Positions 43,043 to 51,919 of a DNA stretch of 64,000 bases are shown piece by piece (positions within the stretch are counted from its first letter, which is position 1; every line of letters starts with the position of its first letter). The stretch comes from Mycobacterium sp. 852002-51057_SCH5723018 (GTDB lineage: Bacteria; Actinomycetota; Actinomycetes; Mycobacteriales; Mycobacteriaceae). The DNA is taken from assembly GCF_001667035.1 (NCBI RefSeq), contig NZ_LZIR01000123.1, forward strand, positions 106,898 through 170,897. Reading direction: 5' to 3'. Under the pieces are notes generated by a model. That model was given only the letters and a program-made list of their open reading frames with translations. It searched no databases and was not told the DNA's origin. The translations under genes were made by a program, and so were the position numbers.

Positions 43043-43887
43043 CCGCCCGACGGTCCGGGTCTCATGAAGTTCGGCAGCGCGTCGTCCGGGTTGGGCGGGA
43101 TCATCGATTCGGGCAGCCCCCACAGCTGCCGAATGGTCGCACCGCCGTCGACGACGAGTGTCTGACCGGTGATGCGGGCGGCCAGCTCGGAGGACAGGAA
43201 CAACGCGGCGTTGGCGACGTCATGCGCGCGGGGCGCCGCCAGCGGATTAATTCCACTGACGGCGTACTCGTTTGGCGGCTGGTCCTCGTTGCCGGCGCCC
43301 ACGTTGCCCGGCGCGACCGCGTTGGCGCGAATGCCATAGCGCCCCAGTTCGTCTGCGAAGGTCTTGACGAGCGAGATGACGCCGGCCTTGGCGGCGCCGT
43401 AGGCGGCGTGGTAGGTCGCCGCCGCGATGCCGTCGACCGAGGCGACTGCGACCAACGATCCACCGCTGCGCTGGGCGATCATGCGCTGTGCCACGGTTTG
43501 AAAAAGGTAGAAGACCTGGGTGAGGTTGTAATGGATTGCCGCGTCCCACAACTGGTAAGTGAAGTCCTCAACCTTCGACCAGGTCGCACCCCCGATGATG
43601 TCGACGCAGACATCAACGCCGCCCAGAGCCGCGACGGCCTCGTCGATCGCCCGACCTACCTGCACAGGGTCGGTCATGTCGGCGACGATCGGGATGGCAT
43701 GACCACCGCGGCCGACGATCTCGCCGGCAATGCGGTGCGCGCGCTGCTCGTCGATATCGATACAGGCCACCGAGGCGCCCGCCTCGGCAAGGGCCAACGA
43801 CGTGAACCAGCCATGGCCCGCGCGCTCCGAAATGTAGCCCGCACCCGACACCACCGCGCGCTTGCCGGATAGTCCCAAATCGATCAC
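43039..43887 (-). CDS. short-chain dehydrogenase/reductase
   Basis: 282 residues. The cofactor loop is GAGYISERAGHG, an altered TGxxxGxG. The catalytic pair is YGAAKAG after SVDGIAAATYHAA, and VAPGNVGAG follows. DVCVDIIGGA replaces the usual NNAG motif, so it is an atypical member. FLSSELAARITGQTLVVDGG is the standard C-terminal SDR signature. It probably acts on a keto/hydroxy lipid or steroid-like compound. It converges with the SMP-30 gene. Confidence 0.82.
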   Translation of the reverse strand: MIDLGLSGKRAVVSGAGYISERAGHGWFTSLALAEAGASVACIDIDEQRAHRIAGEIVGRGGHAIPIVADMTDPVQVGRAIDEAVAALGGVDVCVDIIGGATWSKVEDFTYQLWDAAIHYNLTQVFYLFQTVAQRMIAQRSGGSLVAVASVDGIAAATYHAAYGAAKAGVISLVKTFADELGRYGIRANAVAPGNVGAGNEDQPPNEYAVSGINPLAAPRAHDVANAALFLSSELAARITGQTLVVDGGATIRQLWGLPESMIPPNPDDALPNFMRPGPSGG

Positions 43888-44046
43888 GGCCGACCTCCCT
43901 TGCGCCCCAACTGGTCAGCCTTGCGCAGTGATGGCCGCCGGTCGTACTGGTGGAGTATCGAGACGGTCTCGACCGCTGTCAACGACGGCTCAGTACGCCC
44001 GATCCCCCTACGGCCCGACTCAGCCGCGTCGTCGTTTTAGTTCCGC

Positions 44047-44868
44047 TCACTCGCCGGTCAGCCCGCTTATGCCGGCTCCCTCGTCCGCGGATGCCTGCAT
44101 CGGCTGCCAGCGGCCCTCAGGTTGCGCGAGGCGGTCGGCGATCACGTAGAGGGTTTCGAGGTTGTGTCCGTATCCGAAATGGCTGCTATGGACTTCGATG
44201 TTTTCGGTGCGCGGCGCCGGCAGGCTGGTGCAGCACTGCCAGGCCACGATCCCGTCGGACTTGCTGTAGATGCAGGTGGTCGGCACCGTCAACGGCTGTT
44301 CCCGCCTGATGCGGGCGGCTTCCGAGACGACCGCGGTGGCGCTCGCACCGCGGTTGAGCAGTTGCCACACGCGCCAGGCATGGGTGGCCCGATGGTCGCC
44401 GCGGAACGGGGAACCCAAAGTGATCACCGACCGCACATCATCGGGGAATGCGCGCGCCAACTCGCGGGCATAGATGCCGCCCGCGCTCCAGCCGATGATG
44501 CTGACCCGTCTTCCGTGGCGCGACCGTAGCTGGCGAAGACGCGCCGGCAGCTGCTCTTTCATGCTGGGCCGGTACCCGAGGTTGACGCCGAGGCGCCAGT
44601 CGTGAGCGTGATATCCCAGCTGGCGCAGCACGCTGCGCAGGAACTGAGTTGATTGCGCACCGGCCAGAAACCCAGGAACCACCAGCACGGGGTGTCCGTC
44701 GCCGTGGGGCCAGCGGGCAATCACGTCACGGGAAAGCTGCGCCACGAGGTATTCGGGAATGGCCCGCAGTTCTCGCGCCCGCTGCCAGTTGCCTGGCGCA
44801 GTCGCGCCGACTGCATCAGGCACGTCACCGGCTTCGGGGCTGGCCACTCGATCAGAAACAGAGGGCAT
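44047..44868 (-). CDS. alpha/beta-hydrolase, lipase/PGAP1-like
   Basis: 273 residues from MPSVSDRVAS, chosen because AGGAGA lies about 7 bases upstream. HPVLVVPGFLAG is the oxyanion strand, IIGWSAGGIYAREL holds the nucleophile elbow GWSAG, TTCIYSKSDGIVAW carries the acid, and SSHFGYGHN the histidine. The pattern is that of triacylglycerol lipase or PGAP1-like proteins common in mycobacteria. It lacks a signal peptide. Confidence 0.75.
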   Translation of the reverse strand: MPSVSDRVASPEAGDVPDAVGATAPGNWQRARELRAIPEYLVAQLSRDVIARWPHGDGHPVLVVPGFLAGAQSTQFLRSVLRQLGYHAHDWRLGVNLGYRPSMKEQLPARLRQLRSRHGRRVSIIGWSAGGIYARELARAFPDDVRSVITLGSPFRGDHRATHAWRVWQLLNRGASATAVVSEAARIRREQPLTVPTTCIYSKSDGIVAWQCCTSLPAPRTENIEVHSSHFGYGHNLETLYVIADRLAQPEGRWQPMQASADEGAGISGLTGE

Positions 44869-45098
44869 TGAGAATCTCCTTACTGCACGCGCTTGCCGCC
44901 GCGTCACGACCAGCATCCCACTCACAACCTGGATCGTGACCAAATTCAATGACACCGTCGACGCCGTCCCCGCGAGCTGACGAAGAATCGCACGAGGACT
45001 CCTGCCCGGTGCGATTCCGCGTCTGCCCACGTATGAGCGCCGCCTCGGTGGCAAATTGAGGGCTGTCCGGCTAACTGCGGATGTGGGACCATTCGCAA

Positions 45099-45875
45099 AT
45101 GAAGGACGACGATCCCGAAAAGCGGATCCGCGAGCTGGAACAAGAGCTCGCTGACGTCACGCGCAACCCTCAAAGCCCGCGGCCGTATACAGAGAGCGCG
45201 CCGTATACGAGTGGTCCCACGTATACGGGCGGTGCGACGTACCAGGGCGGTTCGCCCTACGGCTTTGGCGCCCCGCCGCCGCGACGCAAGACCTTCCCCT
45301 GGACCCTCGCCCTCATCCTCGTGGTGTTCGTCCTGCCGACGATCGTTAGCCTGGTGGCATTTTTCGCCAGATCAACCTCGGGCGGTTCGACACCGAGATT
45401 CAACACCCCCAGGACGACGACCAGCAGCGGTCCTATGGCGGTGCCGCAAGGTGGCGAGCTTCGGGTGGGCGGCAGCGGGGACACCAAGACGATCGCCTGC
45501 AACGACGGCGCGCTCACGCTATACGGCACCGGCACCAAGTATTCGGTCACCGGCCACTGCGCCAGCCTCATCGTGGGCGGCTACAACAACAACGTCACCG
45601 TCGACAGCGCCGACACCGTCGAATCCACCGGCTACGGCAACACCGTCACCGACCACGCGTGCAACAACGGCAACCTGATGCTGTCCAGCTACGGGATCAC
45701 GTTCAACGTCACCGGCCACTGCGCCACCGTGGCGATCTCCAGCTACCAGAACAAGGTCACCGTCGACAGCGTGGACAACGTCGTCGTCTCCGGCTACGAA
45801 AACGACGTGACCTACCATTCGGGCAAGCCGAAGGTCACCGATTCGGGCTATTCCAACAACATTCAGCAGGGCTGA
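45099..45875 (+). CDS. DUF3060 membrane protein
   Basis: 258 residues from MKDDDPEKRIRELEQEL. A short coiled coil at the N-terminus, then a Tyr/Thr/Gly-rich linker (PYTSGPTYTGGATYQGG), one membrane helix (TLALILVVFVLPTIVSLVAFF), then an outer beta-helix-like domain. The outer part repeats a unit like YSVTGHCASLIVGGYNNNVT and FNVTGHCATVAISSYQNKVT, plus VDSADTVESTGYGN. This is the DUF3060 pattern. Function unknown, probably cell-envelope. Confidence 0.75.
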   Translation: MKDDDPEKRIRELEQELADVTRNPQSPRPYTESAPYTSGPTYTGGATYQGGSPYGFGAPPPRRKTFPWTLALILVVFVLPTIVSLVAFFARSTSGGSTPRFNTPRTTTSSGPMAVPQGGELRVGGSGDTKTIACNDGALTLYGTGTKYSVTGHCASLIVGGYNNNVTVDSADTVESTGYGNTVTDHACNNGNLMLSSYGITFNVTGHCATVAISSYQNKVTVDSVDNVVVSGYENDVTYHSGKPKVTDSGYSNNIQQG

Positions 45876-45955
45876 GCGCTCGGGAGTGGTCGCTAGGCAT
45901 CGGCAGGGGTCGGCCCACACGCGGCGAGGATGCCATTGCCACGCCGCTGGCGGCC

Positions 45956-46324
45956 TCAGCTCGATTCGCGGCGCTTGAACGTGAGCTCGATAGAGGCTTT
46001 CACCCCGACTTCGGCGACGAGGAAGACCTTTCCCTTTCCCTCGATCGCGAGGCCCACGGTGAACGAATCCAGACCAAATCCGCTGTCTCGTTTGGCCTGA
46101 CCTTCGAGCACGTGTTCCAGCTGCGACGTGATGTCCTCGATGTTCTTCCGCAACACTTCGGCGTCGATCTCTACGGGCTTGGCGACCGCCTTGGGCGTTC
46201 GCGAAAACAGCGACTGCTCTTCCACGTCGCCCGCAGGAAGTGGAGCGGACTCGTCGCCCGACTCCGTCTCTTCCAGCACCAGCGCGGGAATCATTCCGAT
46301 ACGTTTAGCACTGCTACCGCTCAC
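45956..46324 (-). CDS. trypco1-domain protein (CU044_2847 family)
   Basis: 122 residues starting at GTG inside the stop of the protease gene (GTGA). After a Glu-rich lead, the core (VFLVAEVGVKASIELTFKRRE, preceded by KRDSGFGLDSFTVGLAIEG) matches the short beta-rich trypsin-co-occurring domain 1. Trypco domains are described as partners of trypsin-like peptidases in predicted biological-conflict systems, so the neighbour supports the call. A role as regulator, sensor or substrate of the protease is inferred. Confidence 0.72.
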   Translation of the reverse strand: MSGSSAKRIGMIPALVLEETESGDESAPLPAGDVEEQSLFSRTPKAVAKPVEIDAEVLRKNIEDITSQLEHVLEGQAKRDSGFGLDSFTVGLAIEGKGKVFLVAEVGVKASIELTFKRRESS

Positions 46325-47340
46325 AGATAAAACTCCCCATCGAGTTGATGTGCCACCTGAAACAGGCAGATCCCGAACGCGCGACATATTGGGTTGCCCT
46401 GGCTATCCCACTGCTGAACTCCACTCAAATCCCGAATCCACGACGTTCCTTGATGCATCGCGACGGGAGCACCCGTTGTACCGTGCGATATGAGCGCCCC
46501 CGAATCTCCAGGAGCACTCGTCGACCAGTCGTATGTCAGCCTGATGGGCGCCTTTTGGTAGCCGATCAACCCGATGTTGACGTCGACGTCCATCAGCGTC
46601 GGACTCCATGCCGCCCCGTTTTGATCGGTGACCGTGACGGTAAGCCCCAGCGGCAGAACATTGTCGGCATTGCACGGCTGCGCATGCGGCGGCGGGTGAG
46701 AGCTCGATGCGACCACAGCATCGATACAGTTGCCCAGGCTGTCGATGACTGTGCCCGTCGAATTGTCGTCGTAGGAGACGCTGAGTCCCGGTGCGGCCCC
46801 GTACGTCTGGCGCACGGCATGGAACGGAAGCAGCCATCCCTCTTTGGGTGCGGTGCTTCGACGAATCTTCATCCACGCCGTCAGCATTGCCTTTGACGGA
46901 GAAGAGAGCGCTACCTGCGGGTCTTGCAGGCTGACACGGGGTACGACGGGGAACGCCGTCCTTGCCGGACCATTTTCGATGAAGATCTCGCCGGCCGGAA
47001 GATAACCGAGCGACCCCTGCCAGTCGTCCGGTCCGAATGGCGATACCGGTGGACAAATATGCACAATGACCGCCAGACCCGGGTCGGCGCGGTCGATATT
47101 GGGTTCGACGAAGCCCAACGAGATGCGCGCGACAAAGGGGTATCGGGCGTTGATAGCGGCCAGCTGGGCGCTTTCTTGCCCTGCCAGCATGCTCCAGACG
47201 AACCCCCGCGATAGCTCGTCGAGTTGTAATCCCTCAAGCTGTCGTAAACCGGTGTAAACGAGCTCCCTGAGCCCCGGATCAACAATCGCGTCAGGGTTCG
47301 GCTCTGGGATTCGTGCCAGCCATGAGGGATCGATTGGCAT
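46321..47340 (-). CDS. trypsin-like serine peptidase of a trypco system
   Basis: 339 residues with no signal peptide, so it acts in the cytoplasm. A candidate triad is seen in order: H174 (WLLPFHAV), D207 (CIDAVV) and S280 (PGDSGALI, the S1 GDSG motif). The first ~150 residues are a helical extension before the peptidase fold. It is co-translated with the trypco1 protein. Cytoplasmic trypsins paired with trypco are predicted to work in immunity by proteolytic switching. Confidence 0.75.
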   Translation of the reverse strand: MPIDPSWLARIPEPNPDAIVDPGLRELVYTGLRQLEGLQLDELSRGFVWSMLAGQESAQLAAINARYPFVARISLGFVEPNIDRADPGLAVIVHICPPVSPFGPDDWQGSLGYLPAGEIFIENGPARTAFPVVPRVSLQDPQVALSSPSKAMLTAWMKIRRSTAPKEGWLLPFHAVRQTYGAAPGLSVSYDDNSTGTVIDSLGNCIDAVVASSSHPPPHAQPCNADNVLPLGLTVTVTDQNGAAWSPTLMDVDVNIGLIGYQKAPIRLTYDWSTSAPGDSGALISHGTTGAPVAMHQGTSWIRDLSGVQQWDSQGNPICRAFGICLFQVAHQLDGEFYL

Positions 47341-47550
47341 GACCGTCGAAGCCCTTTCTCACGAGCAGTGTCGACGAGGGACAACTTTGGAAGCCGTCCG
47401 CAGTTCTTCGCTGCCGCGAGGCTAACAGCGGCCGATGCGCCAATGCCGAAATTGACGAGAAGTTCAGATGTTTTTTTGGAGCGTACGCGAGGTGACGACA
47501 CGTTGATCGCCGCCGTCGCCGGCGGTCGGCTGCGCTGATCTCCCGGAGCG

Positions 47551-47576
47551 TATAACAGAGCGATCGCTCTGTTATA
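47551..47576. promoter_or_regulatory. 26-base perfect palindrome, TetR operator
   Basis: TATAACAGAGCGA is followed directly by its complement, giving a perfect 26-base palindrome that ends 8 bases before the TetR start codon. Perfect palindromes of this size in this place are typical operators. Repressor binding would also cover the promoter, and the enoyl-CoA hydratase would be controlled with the regulator. Confidence 0.75.
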
Positions 47577-47584
47577 CTGCCTGA

Positions 47585-48214
47585 GTGCCGCGCCCCCGTG
47601 TCTACGACCAGGACCAGATCCTGGACGCCGTCGAACGGCTGGCGGTGCAGTCCGGGCCGGCCTCGGTCACGATCCGCGCGGTCAGCGAGGCGATCGGCGT
47701 GTCCAACGGCGCGGTCTATCACACGTTCGGATCTCGCGCGGGCCTGGTGGGCCGCGCTTGGCTGCGCGCCGGGCACCGATTCCTTGGCGCGCAAAGCGAA
47801 TTGATCGACGCCGCCCCCGTCGGCGACGCCACAGCCGCGGTGGTGGCCGCCGCCGAGGCACCAGCGGTGTTCGCCGACGCGAACCCGCACTCCTCACAGC
47901 TGATCCTGACCGTGCGCCGCGAGGAACTCCTGGGCCCCGAGACGCCGACCGACATCGCCACCCAGCTGCGCGACCTGGACCGCCTCCTGGTGCAAACCAT
48001 GATCCGCCTCGCCCGGTCCCTATGGGAGCGCAAGGACGCCGCGGCCGTCGACGTCATCACCGCCTGCATCGTCGACCTGCCCACCGCAATGCTCCTGCAA
48101 CGCAACCGAATCCACGACAACGACGCGCGGGAACGCCTGCGCGCCGCGGTCCGCGCCGTGCTGGCCGTCGGGCCGCCTCCGCCAAGACGCAAAAACAAGG
48201 AAGGAAACAACTAA
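47585..48214 (+). CDS. TetR/AcrR family transcriptional regulator
   Basis: 209 residues from GTG, placed 8 bases after the palindromic operator. The helix-turn-helix is VTIRAVSEAIGVSNGAVYHTFGSRAGLVG. The C-terminal ligand domain is not recognisable. The stop overlaps the hydratase ATG by one base (TAATG), so the two are one operon. It probably responds to an acyl-CoA, as many mycobacterial TetR proteins beside lipid genes do; this is inferred. Confidence 0.85.
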   Translation: MPRPRVYDQDQILDAVERLAVQSGPASVTIRAVSEAIGVSNGAVYHTFGSRAGLVGRAWLRAGHRFLGAQSELIDAAPVGDATAAVVAAAEAPAVFADANPHSSQLILTVRREELLGPETPTDIATQLRDLDRLLVQTMIRLARSLWERKDAAAVDVITACIVDLPTAMLLQRNRIHDNDARERLRAAVRAVLAVGPPPPRRKNKEGNN

Positions 48215-48870
48215 TGACACCGACACTGACCTGGGACGACAAGATCGCCGTCGTCGACCTCGGCGAGGACGAAAACCGCTTCTCCCCAGAGTTTCTCGAC
48301 GCGATCAACGACCAACTCGACGACGTCGAGAAGGCCGGCGCCCACGGCCTGGTCACCACCGCGCGCCACAAGTTCTACACGAACGGGCTCGACTTGGACT
48401 GGCTCACCGCCCACCCCGACCAGACCCAGTCCTACGTCGCCCGGGTGCAGGCCCTGCTAGCCCGCGTCCTGACCTTTCCGGCGCCGACGGCGGCCGCGGT
48501 CACCGGGCATGCCTTCGGCGCCGGCGCCATGCTGGCGATGGCCCACGACGTGCGGGTGATGCGCGACGACCGGGGCTACTTCTGCTTTCCCGAGGTCGAC
48601 ATCCGCATCCCGTTCACCGACGGCATGGCCGCGCTGATCCAGGCCAAGCTCACCCCACAGGCAGCGGTGGCCTCGATGACCACCGGGCGGCGGTTCGGCG
48701 GGGGAGAGGCCGCCGAGCATGGCATCGTCGACGCCACCGCGGCCGAAGGGGACGTGACGAAGGCGGCCACCGACCTGCTGCGCCCGCTGGCCGGCAAGGA
48801 CCCCGGCACGCTCGGCGCGATCAAGCAGACCATGTTCCGCACCGCGGCCGAGGCGTTGACCAACTCCTGA
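48214..48870 (+). CDS. enoyl-CoA hydratase/isomerase family protein
   Basis: 218 residues. Crotonase-fold features: ARHKFYTNGLDLDWL for the first oxyanion-hole loop, and AAVTGHAFGAGAMLAMAHDVRVM for the second. PEVDIRIPFTDGM lies where catalytic Glu residues occur in hydratases and isomerases. It is shorter than the usual ~260, near the length of delta3,delta2-enoyl-CoA isomerase-like proteins. It probably takes part in fatty-acid breakdown, controlled by the adjacent TetR. Confidence 0.85.
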   Translation: MTPTLTWDDKIAVVDLGEDENRFSPEFLDAINDQLDDVEKAGAHGLVTTARHKFYTNGLDLDWLTAHPDQTQSYVARVQALLARVLTFPAPTAAAVTGHAFGAGAMLAMAHDVRVMRDDRGYFCFPEVDIRIPFTDGMAALIQAKLTPQAAVASMTTGRRFGGGEAAEHGIVDATAAEGDVTKAATDLLRPLAGKDPGTLGAIKQTMFRTAAEALTNS

Positions 48871-48872
48871 AC

Positions 48873-49244
48873 TTACACCTCGCCGTTGAACCGCTCCCAC
48901 GCGGACTGCCGCGTGATACCAAGGGCCACACCGATTCTCGACCACGTCACCCCCCGGCGACGCAGCTCACGCACCCACGACCGCAGGTCGGTCTCGACCT
49001 GTTGGGCCACCACCGCCATGCGCGGGACGTGGTCGAGCATCTGCTGATCGCTCCACGACTCCCAGATCGGCAGCCGCAGCTCGTCGGGCTGGTCCCGATA
49101 CTCGTCGATGATGGACTGGGACAGGTCGATGCACTCGTTGCAGATCTGCACACCCGGACCGGCCACCAGCTTGTCGACGTCCGTGTTCGACTTGCCGCAG
49201 AACGAACACCAAATCTGCGCGGTCAGATTGGTAGCAGGGCTCAT
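48873..49244 (-). CDS. stand-alone ClpX-type zinc-finger protein with HTH
   Basis: 123 residues. WCSFCGKSNTDVDKLVAGPG then VQICNECIDLS is the four-Cys ClpX zinc-binding domain (Cys 13, 16, 35, 38 approximately), without the AAA+ motor of ClpX. The C-terminus (ELRRRGVTWSRIGVALGITRQSAWERF) is a helix-turn-helix resembling those that bind DNA. So it is a small zinc-finger plus HTH protein, perhaps a regulator or adaptor. Related small proteins are seen in actinobacteria. Confidence 0.72.
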   Translation of the reverse strand: MSPATNLTAQIWCSFCGKSNTDVDKLVAGPGVQICNECIDLSQSIIDEYRDQPDELRLPIWESWSDQQMLDHVPRMAVVAQQVETDLRSWVRELRRRGVTWSRIGVALGITRQSAWERFNGEV

Positions 49245-49313
49245 CGCGACTCCGAAGAAGTTGTCAGGCTTACCCTGACAACGGTAAGGCGTCAGGGCCG
49301 TCCTGACAAGGCT

Positions 49314-49748
49314 TCAGCCCAGGTCGTAGGAGTCCCGCGACACCCGGAAGAAGTGCCCGGACCCGCGGTCGATGCACCTTATGCCCGAGGGCTCGCTGTC
49401 GCAGGTGATCGTGCCGGCGGAGATGGTCTGGCCGTAGTCCAGCGTCTGCTCGCCGGGAACCCGCAACGTGTCCCCGTGGCACTCCATGGCGGCCGGCTGG
49501 CCCGGCGTCAGGCTGAAGCGGTTGCCCCAGGCGATGTGCTTGCCGCACTCGGGGGTTGGTGGCGGTTGGTAGGTGTAGTCGTGGACGTCGCAGGCGACGC
49601 CCCCACTGTCCAGGACGCAGTATATGTTCCCCGACGGCGACTGAAAGTTCTGGCTGTCGGCGCGCGCGGTGGCCGGCAGCGCGATTGCCGCTGCGACCGC
49701 CGATACGACAAGCGCGAGCCTAATGGCCTTCGGGCTGCCCGTGATCAT
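49314..49748 (-). CDS. secreted DUF6636-like protein
   Basis: 144 residues from MITGSPKAIRLALVV; a longer start nine codons upstream is also possible, and neither has a clear ribosome site. The signal peptide runs to about ATARA. The mature part (FQSPSGNIYCVLDSGGVACDV ... ITCDSEPSGIRCIDRGSGHFF) has six cysteines in pairs and the SPSGNI motif of DUF6636 mycobacterial exported proteins. Function unknown. Confidence 0.7.
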   Translation of the reverse strand: MITGSPKAIRLALVVSAVAAAIALPATARADSQNFQSPSGNIYCVLDSGGVACDVHDYTYQPPPTPECGKHIAWGNRFSLTPGQPAAMECHGDTLRVPGEQTLDYGQTISAGTITCDSEPSGIRCIDRGSGHFFRVSRDSYDLG

Positions 49749-49896
49749 TTGCTGAGCGTAGAAGGAATCCGTCATTGCGGTGGTGGAAAGGTGAGTTTTG
49801 CCGGGCGCCATGGGTTTTCGCACGTCGTGCTGAACCAAACCGGACTGGAATCCGTTTGCATGATGTCGCAGTATCCCGTTGGCGTTTGGAGATCCG

Positions 49897-51186
49897 GTGC
49901 CCGAAGACAACCCCCAGCACGAGTCAGCAACAACCCTGATCCGCCCAATTGGCGCCCTGGAAAGGCTTTTCTACCGCTACGCCGAACGCCATCCCGATCA
50001 TTTCCTGCAGGCGGCCGAGTTCGGCGAAGTGCTGACCGCGGCGCGGCTGAGACGGGCCCTGGCCGCCGTTCAGCGACGACATCCCTTGTTGTCAGCACAC
50101 ATTGAGGACCGCCCGGGCACGCGTCTGGTTTTTTGTCGCGCTGCGACGGTCGCACCCATCACCTTGACCGTCTACCGAAGCCCGGAATGTTGCTGGGAAG
50201 CCACCGCCGCCGAGGAGCTGGCCCGGCCATTCGACCGGTCCCGGGCGCCGCTGATGCGCGCGTCCTTGGTGCAGGGGCCCGCGTCCAGTGCGGTGGTGCT
50301 GACCTTCGACCACGCGATCGCTGACGGAATTTCGTCCATGCTGGTGCTCGACGACCTGGTCGCCGCGCTCAACGGCGCGAAGCTCCCAAGTCTCCCGACA
50401 CCGCGATCTCAGGAGCAGATCATCGCCGGCACGCTGGGCAGACTTGACCCGTTCGACCCCGCCGAGCTGTCCGATGATCCACGGATGGGCAAGCCCAGCA
50501 CGATCCGCCCCTTCGACGCCAACCTGACCAACGTGCACGCCATGGAGCTGTCGGAGGTGGACACCGCGAGGTTGGTGGCGCGGTGCCGCGCCGAACGCAC
50601 GACGGTGCACGCGGCGATTGTGACTGCGGCGTGCCGGGTGCGTGCCGCCGATCGCGGCGAAGACTTTGTGCGCGTGCTCAATCCGATCAATATCCGGGCA
50701 CTGATCGGGGTCGGGCGCGACTGCGGGATGTACATCCAGTCGACCTGGACAGGGTTGGCGCCGTGGGACGGGGCACCGTTCTGGGAGCAGTCGCGCGCCA
50801 TCACCGCACACCTCGAAGTCGCCCGGTCGGCACGCGGCATCCTCACCGCGTCCCTTGCCATCCAGCAAGCCATGCCGGTCGATGCCGACGCCGACGACGC
50901 CGTGGATCTTTTCAGCCGCGTGGCCCCTTTTGAGATGATCGTCAGCAACCTCGGCGTGCAGAACATCGACGACGCCGGCCCGTTGCGGCCCACGGCGATA
51001 TGGGGGCCGTTGGCCCAAAGTCAAACCGACGGCGAGTATTTCATCGGCATCACCACCTACGAGGGCAAGCTGCGGATGGTGACCTATGGCTACAGCGTGC
51101 CGAGCACGTTCCTGAAGGGCGTCGGCGCCGCGCTGGTCGCCGCGGTCGACGAGAGGCAGGAGTTGCTACCATCGCGCGGTGACTGA
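49897..51186 (+). CDS. condensation-domain-like acyltransferase (PapA/WS-DGAT type)
   Basis: 429 residues from GTG; GGAG lies 6 bases upstream, so the longer frame is not needed. The active motif reads DHAIADG (HHxxxDG with the first His replaced by Asp), as in PapA5-like enzymes where one His and the Asp matter. A later RVLNPINIRALIGVGRDCGMY segment corresponds to the structural DFGWG region. It probably moves an acyl group to an alcohol in a cell-wall lipid. It overlaps the amidase gene by 8 bases. Confidence 0.75.
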   Translation: MPEDNPQHESATTLIRPIGALERLFYRYAERHPDHFLQAAEFGEVLTAARLRRALAAVQRRHPLLSAHIEDRPGTRLVFCRAATVAPITLTVYRSPECCWEATAAEELARPFDRSRAPLMRASLVQGPASSAVVLTFDHAIADGISSMLVLDDLVAALNGAKLPSLPTPRSQEQIIAGTLGRLDPFDPAELSDDPRMGKPSTIRPFDANLTNVHAMELSEVDTARLVARCRAERTTVHAAIVTAACRVRAADRGEDFVRVLNPINIRALIGVGRDCGMYIQSTWTGLAPWDGAPFWEQSRAITAHLEVARSARGILTASLAIQQAMPVDADADDAVDLFSRVAPFEMIVSNLGVQNIDDAGPLRPTAIWGPLAQSQTDGEYFIGITTYEGKLRMVTYGYSVPSTFLKGVGAALVAAVDERQELLPSRGD

Positions 51187-51919
51187 TCGGCGCACCGTCT
51201 TGAAGTACGCCGGTGTCGCACCGGTGATACTCGGCGCCGGTGCGTTGCTGGCCGCCCCGCGCGCGGGCGCTGGCCTTTCCGGAGCGGCCGTCTTCCTCGA
51301 CCCCGGGCACAACGCCGTCAACGACGCCTCGATCAACCAGCAGGTGCCCAACGGCCGCGGGGGCACCAAGGCCTGCCAAGCCTCGGGCGCCGCGACCAAC
51401 GACGGCTATCCCGAGCACGCGTTCACCTGGGCGGTCGTCGGGCTGATCAACGGCTCGCTGAGCCAGATGGGCGTGCGCACCCAGCTGTCGCGGGACAACG
51501 ACAGCTCCGTCGGGCCGTGCGTGGATCAGCGTGCGGCGCTGGCCAACGCGATGCGTCCCGACGCGATCGTCAGCATCCACGCCGACGGCGGGCCGCCGTC
51601 CGGCTTGGGATTTCACGTGAACTACTCCAGCCCGCCGGTCAACGACGTCCAGGCCGGCCCCGCCGTCCAGCTGGCACGCACGATGCGGGATGCGTTGGTG
51701 CAAGCGGGCTTTCAGCCCGCCAACTATATCGGTTCGGACGGTCTGTATGGCCGCGACGACCTCGCGGGCCTGAACCTGGCGCAGTACCCGGCGATCCTGG
51801 TCGAGCTGGGCAACATGAAAAACGCCGACGAGGCCGCGCGGATGGAAAGCCCGGACGGCCGGGCGAAATACGCCAATGCCGTCACTCAGGGCATCGTCAC
51901 ATACTTGACTGCCCGCTGA
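51179..51919 (+). CDS. ami1: N-acetylmuramoyl-L-alanine amidase, Ami1 (Rv3717) type
   Basis: 246 residues starting GTG. A hydrophobic signal peptide (VILGAGALLAAPRAGAG) targets it across the membrane. The Amidase_3 zinc site is visible: His in FLDPGHN, Glu in YPEHAFT and His in SIHAD, with the catalytic Glu in ILVELGN. Length and sequence fit the mycobacterial Ami1 enzymes that cut the stem peptide from muramic acid at division. There is no cell-wall binding domain. Symbol by family likeness. Confidence 0.82.
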   Translation: MTDRRTVLKYAGVAPVILGAGALLAAPRAGAGLSGAAVFLDPGHNAVNDASINQQVPNGRGGTKACQASGAATNDGYPEHAFTWAVVGLINGSLSQMGVRTQLSRDNDSSVGPCVDQRAALANAMRPDAIVSIHADGGPPSGLGFHVNYSSPPVNDVQAGPAVQLARTMRDALVQAGFQPANYIGSDGLYGRDDLAGLNLAQYPAILVELGNMKNADEAARMESPDGRAKYANAVTQGIVTYLTAR

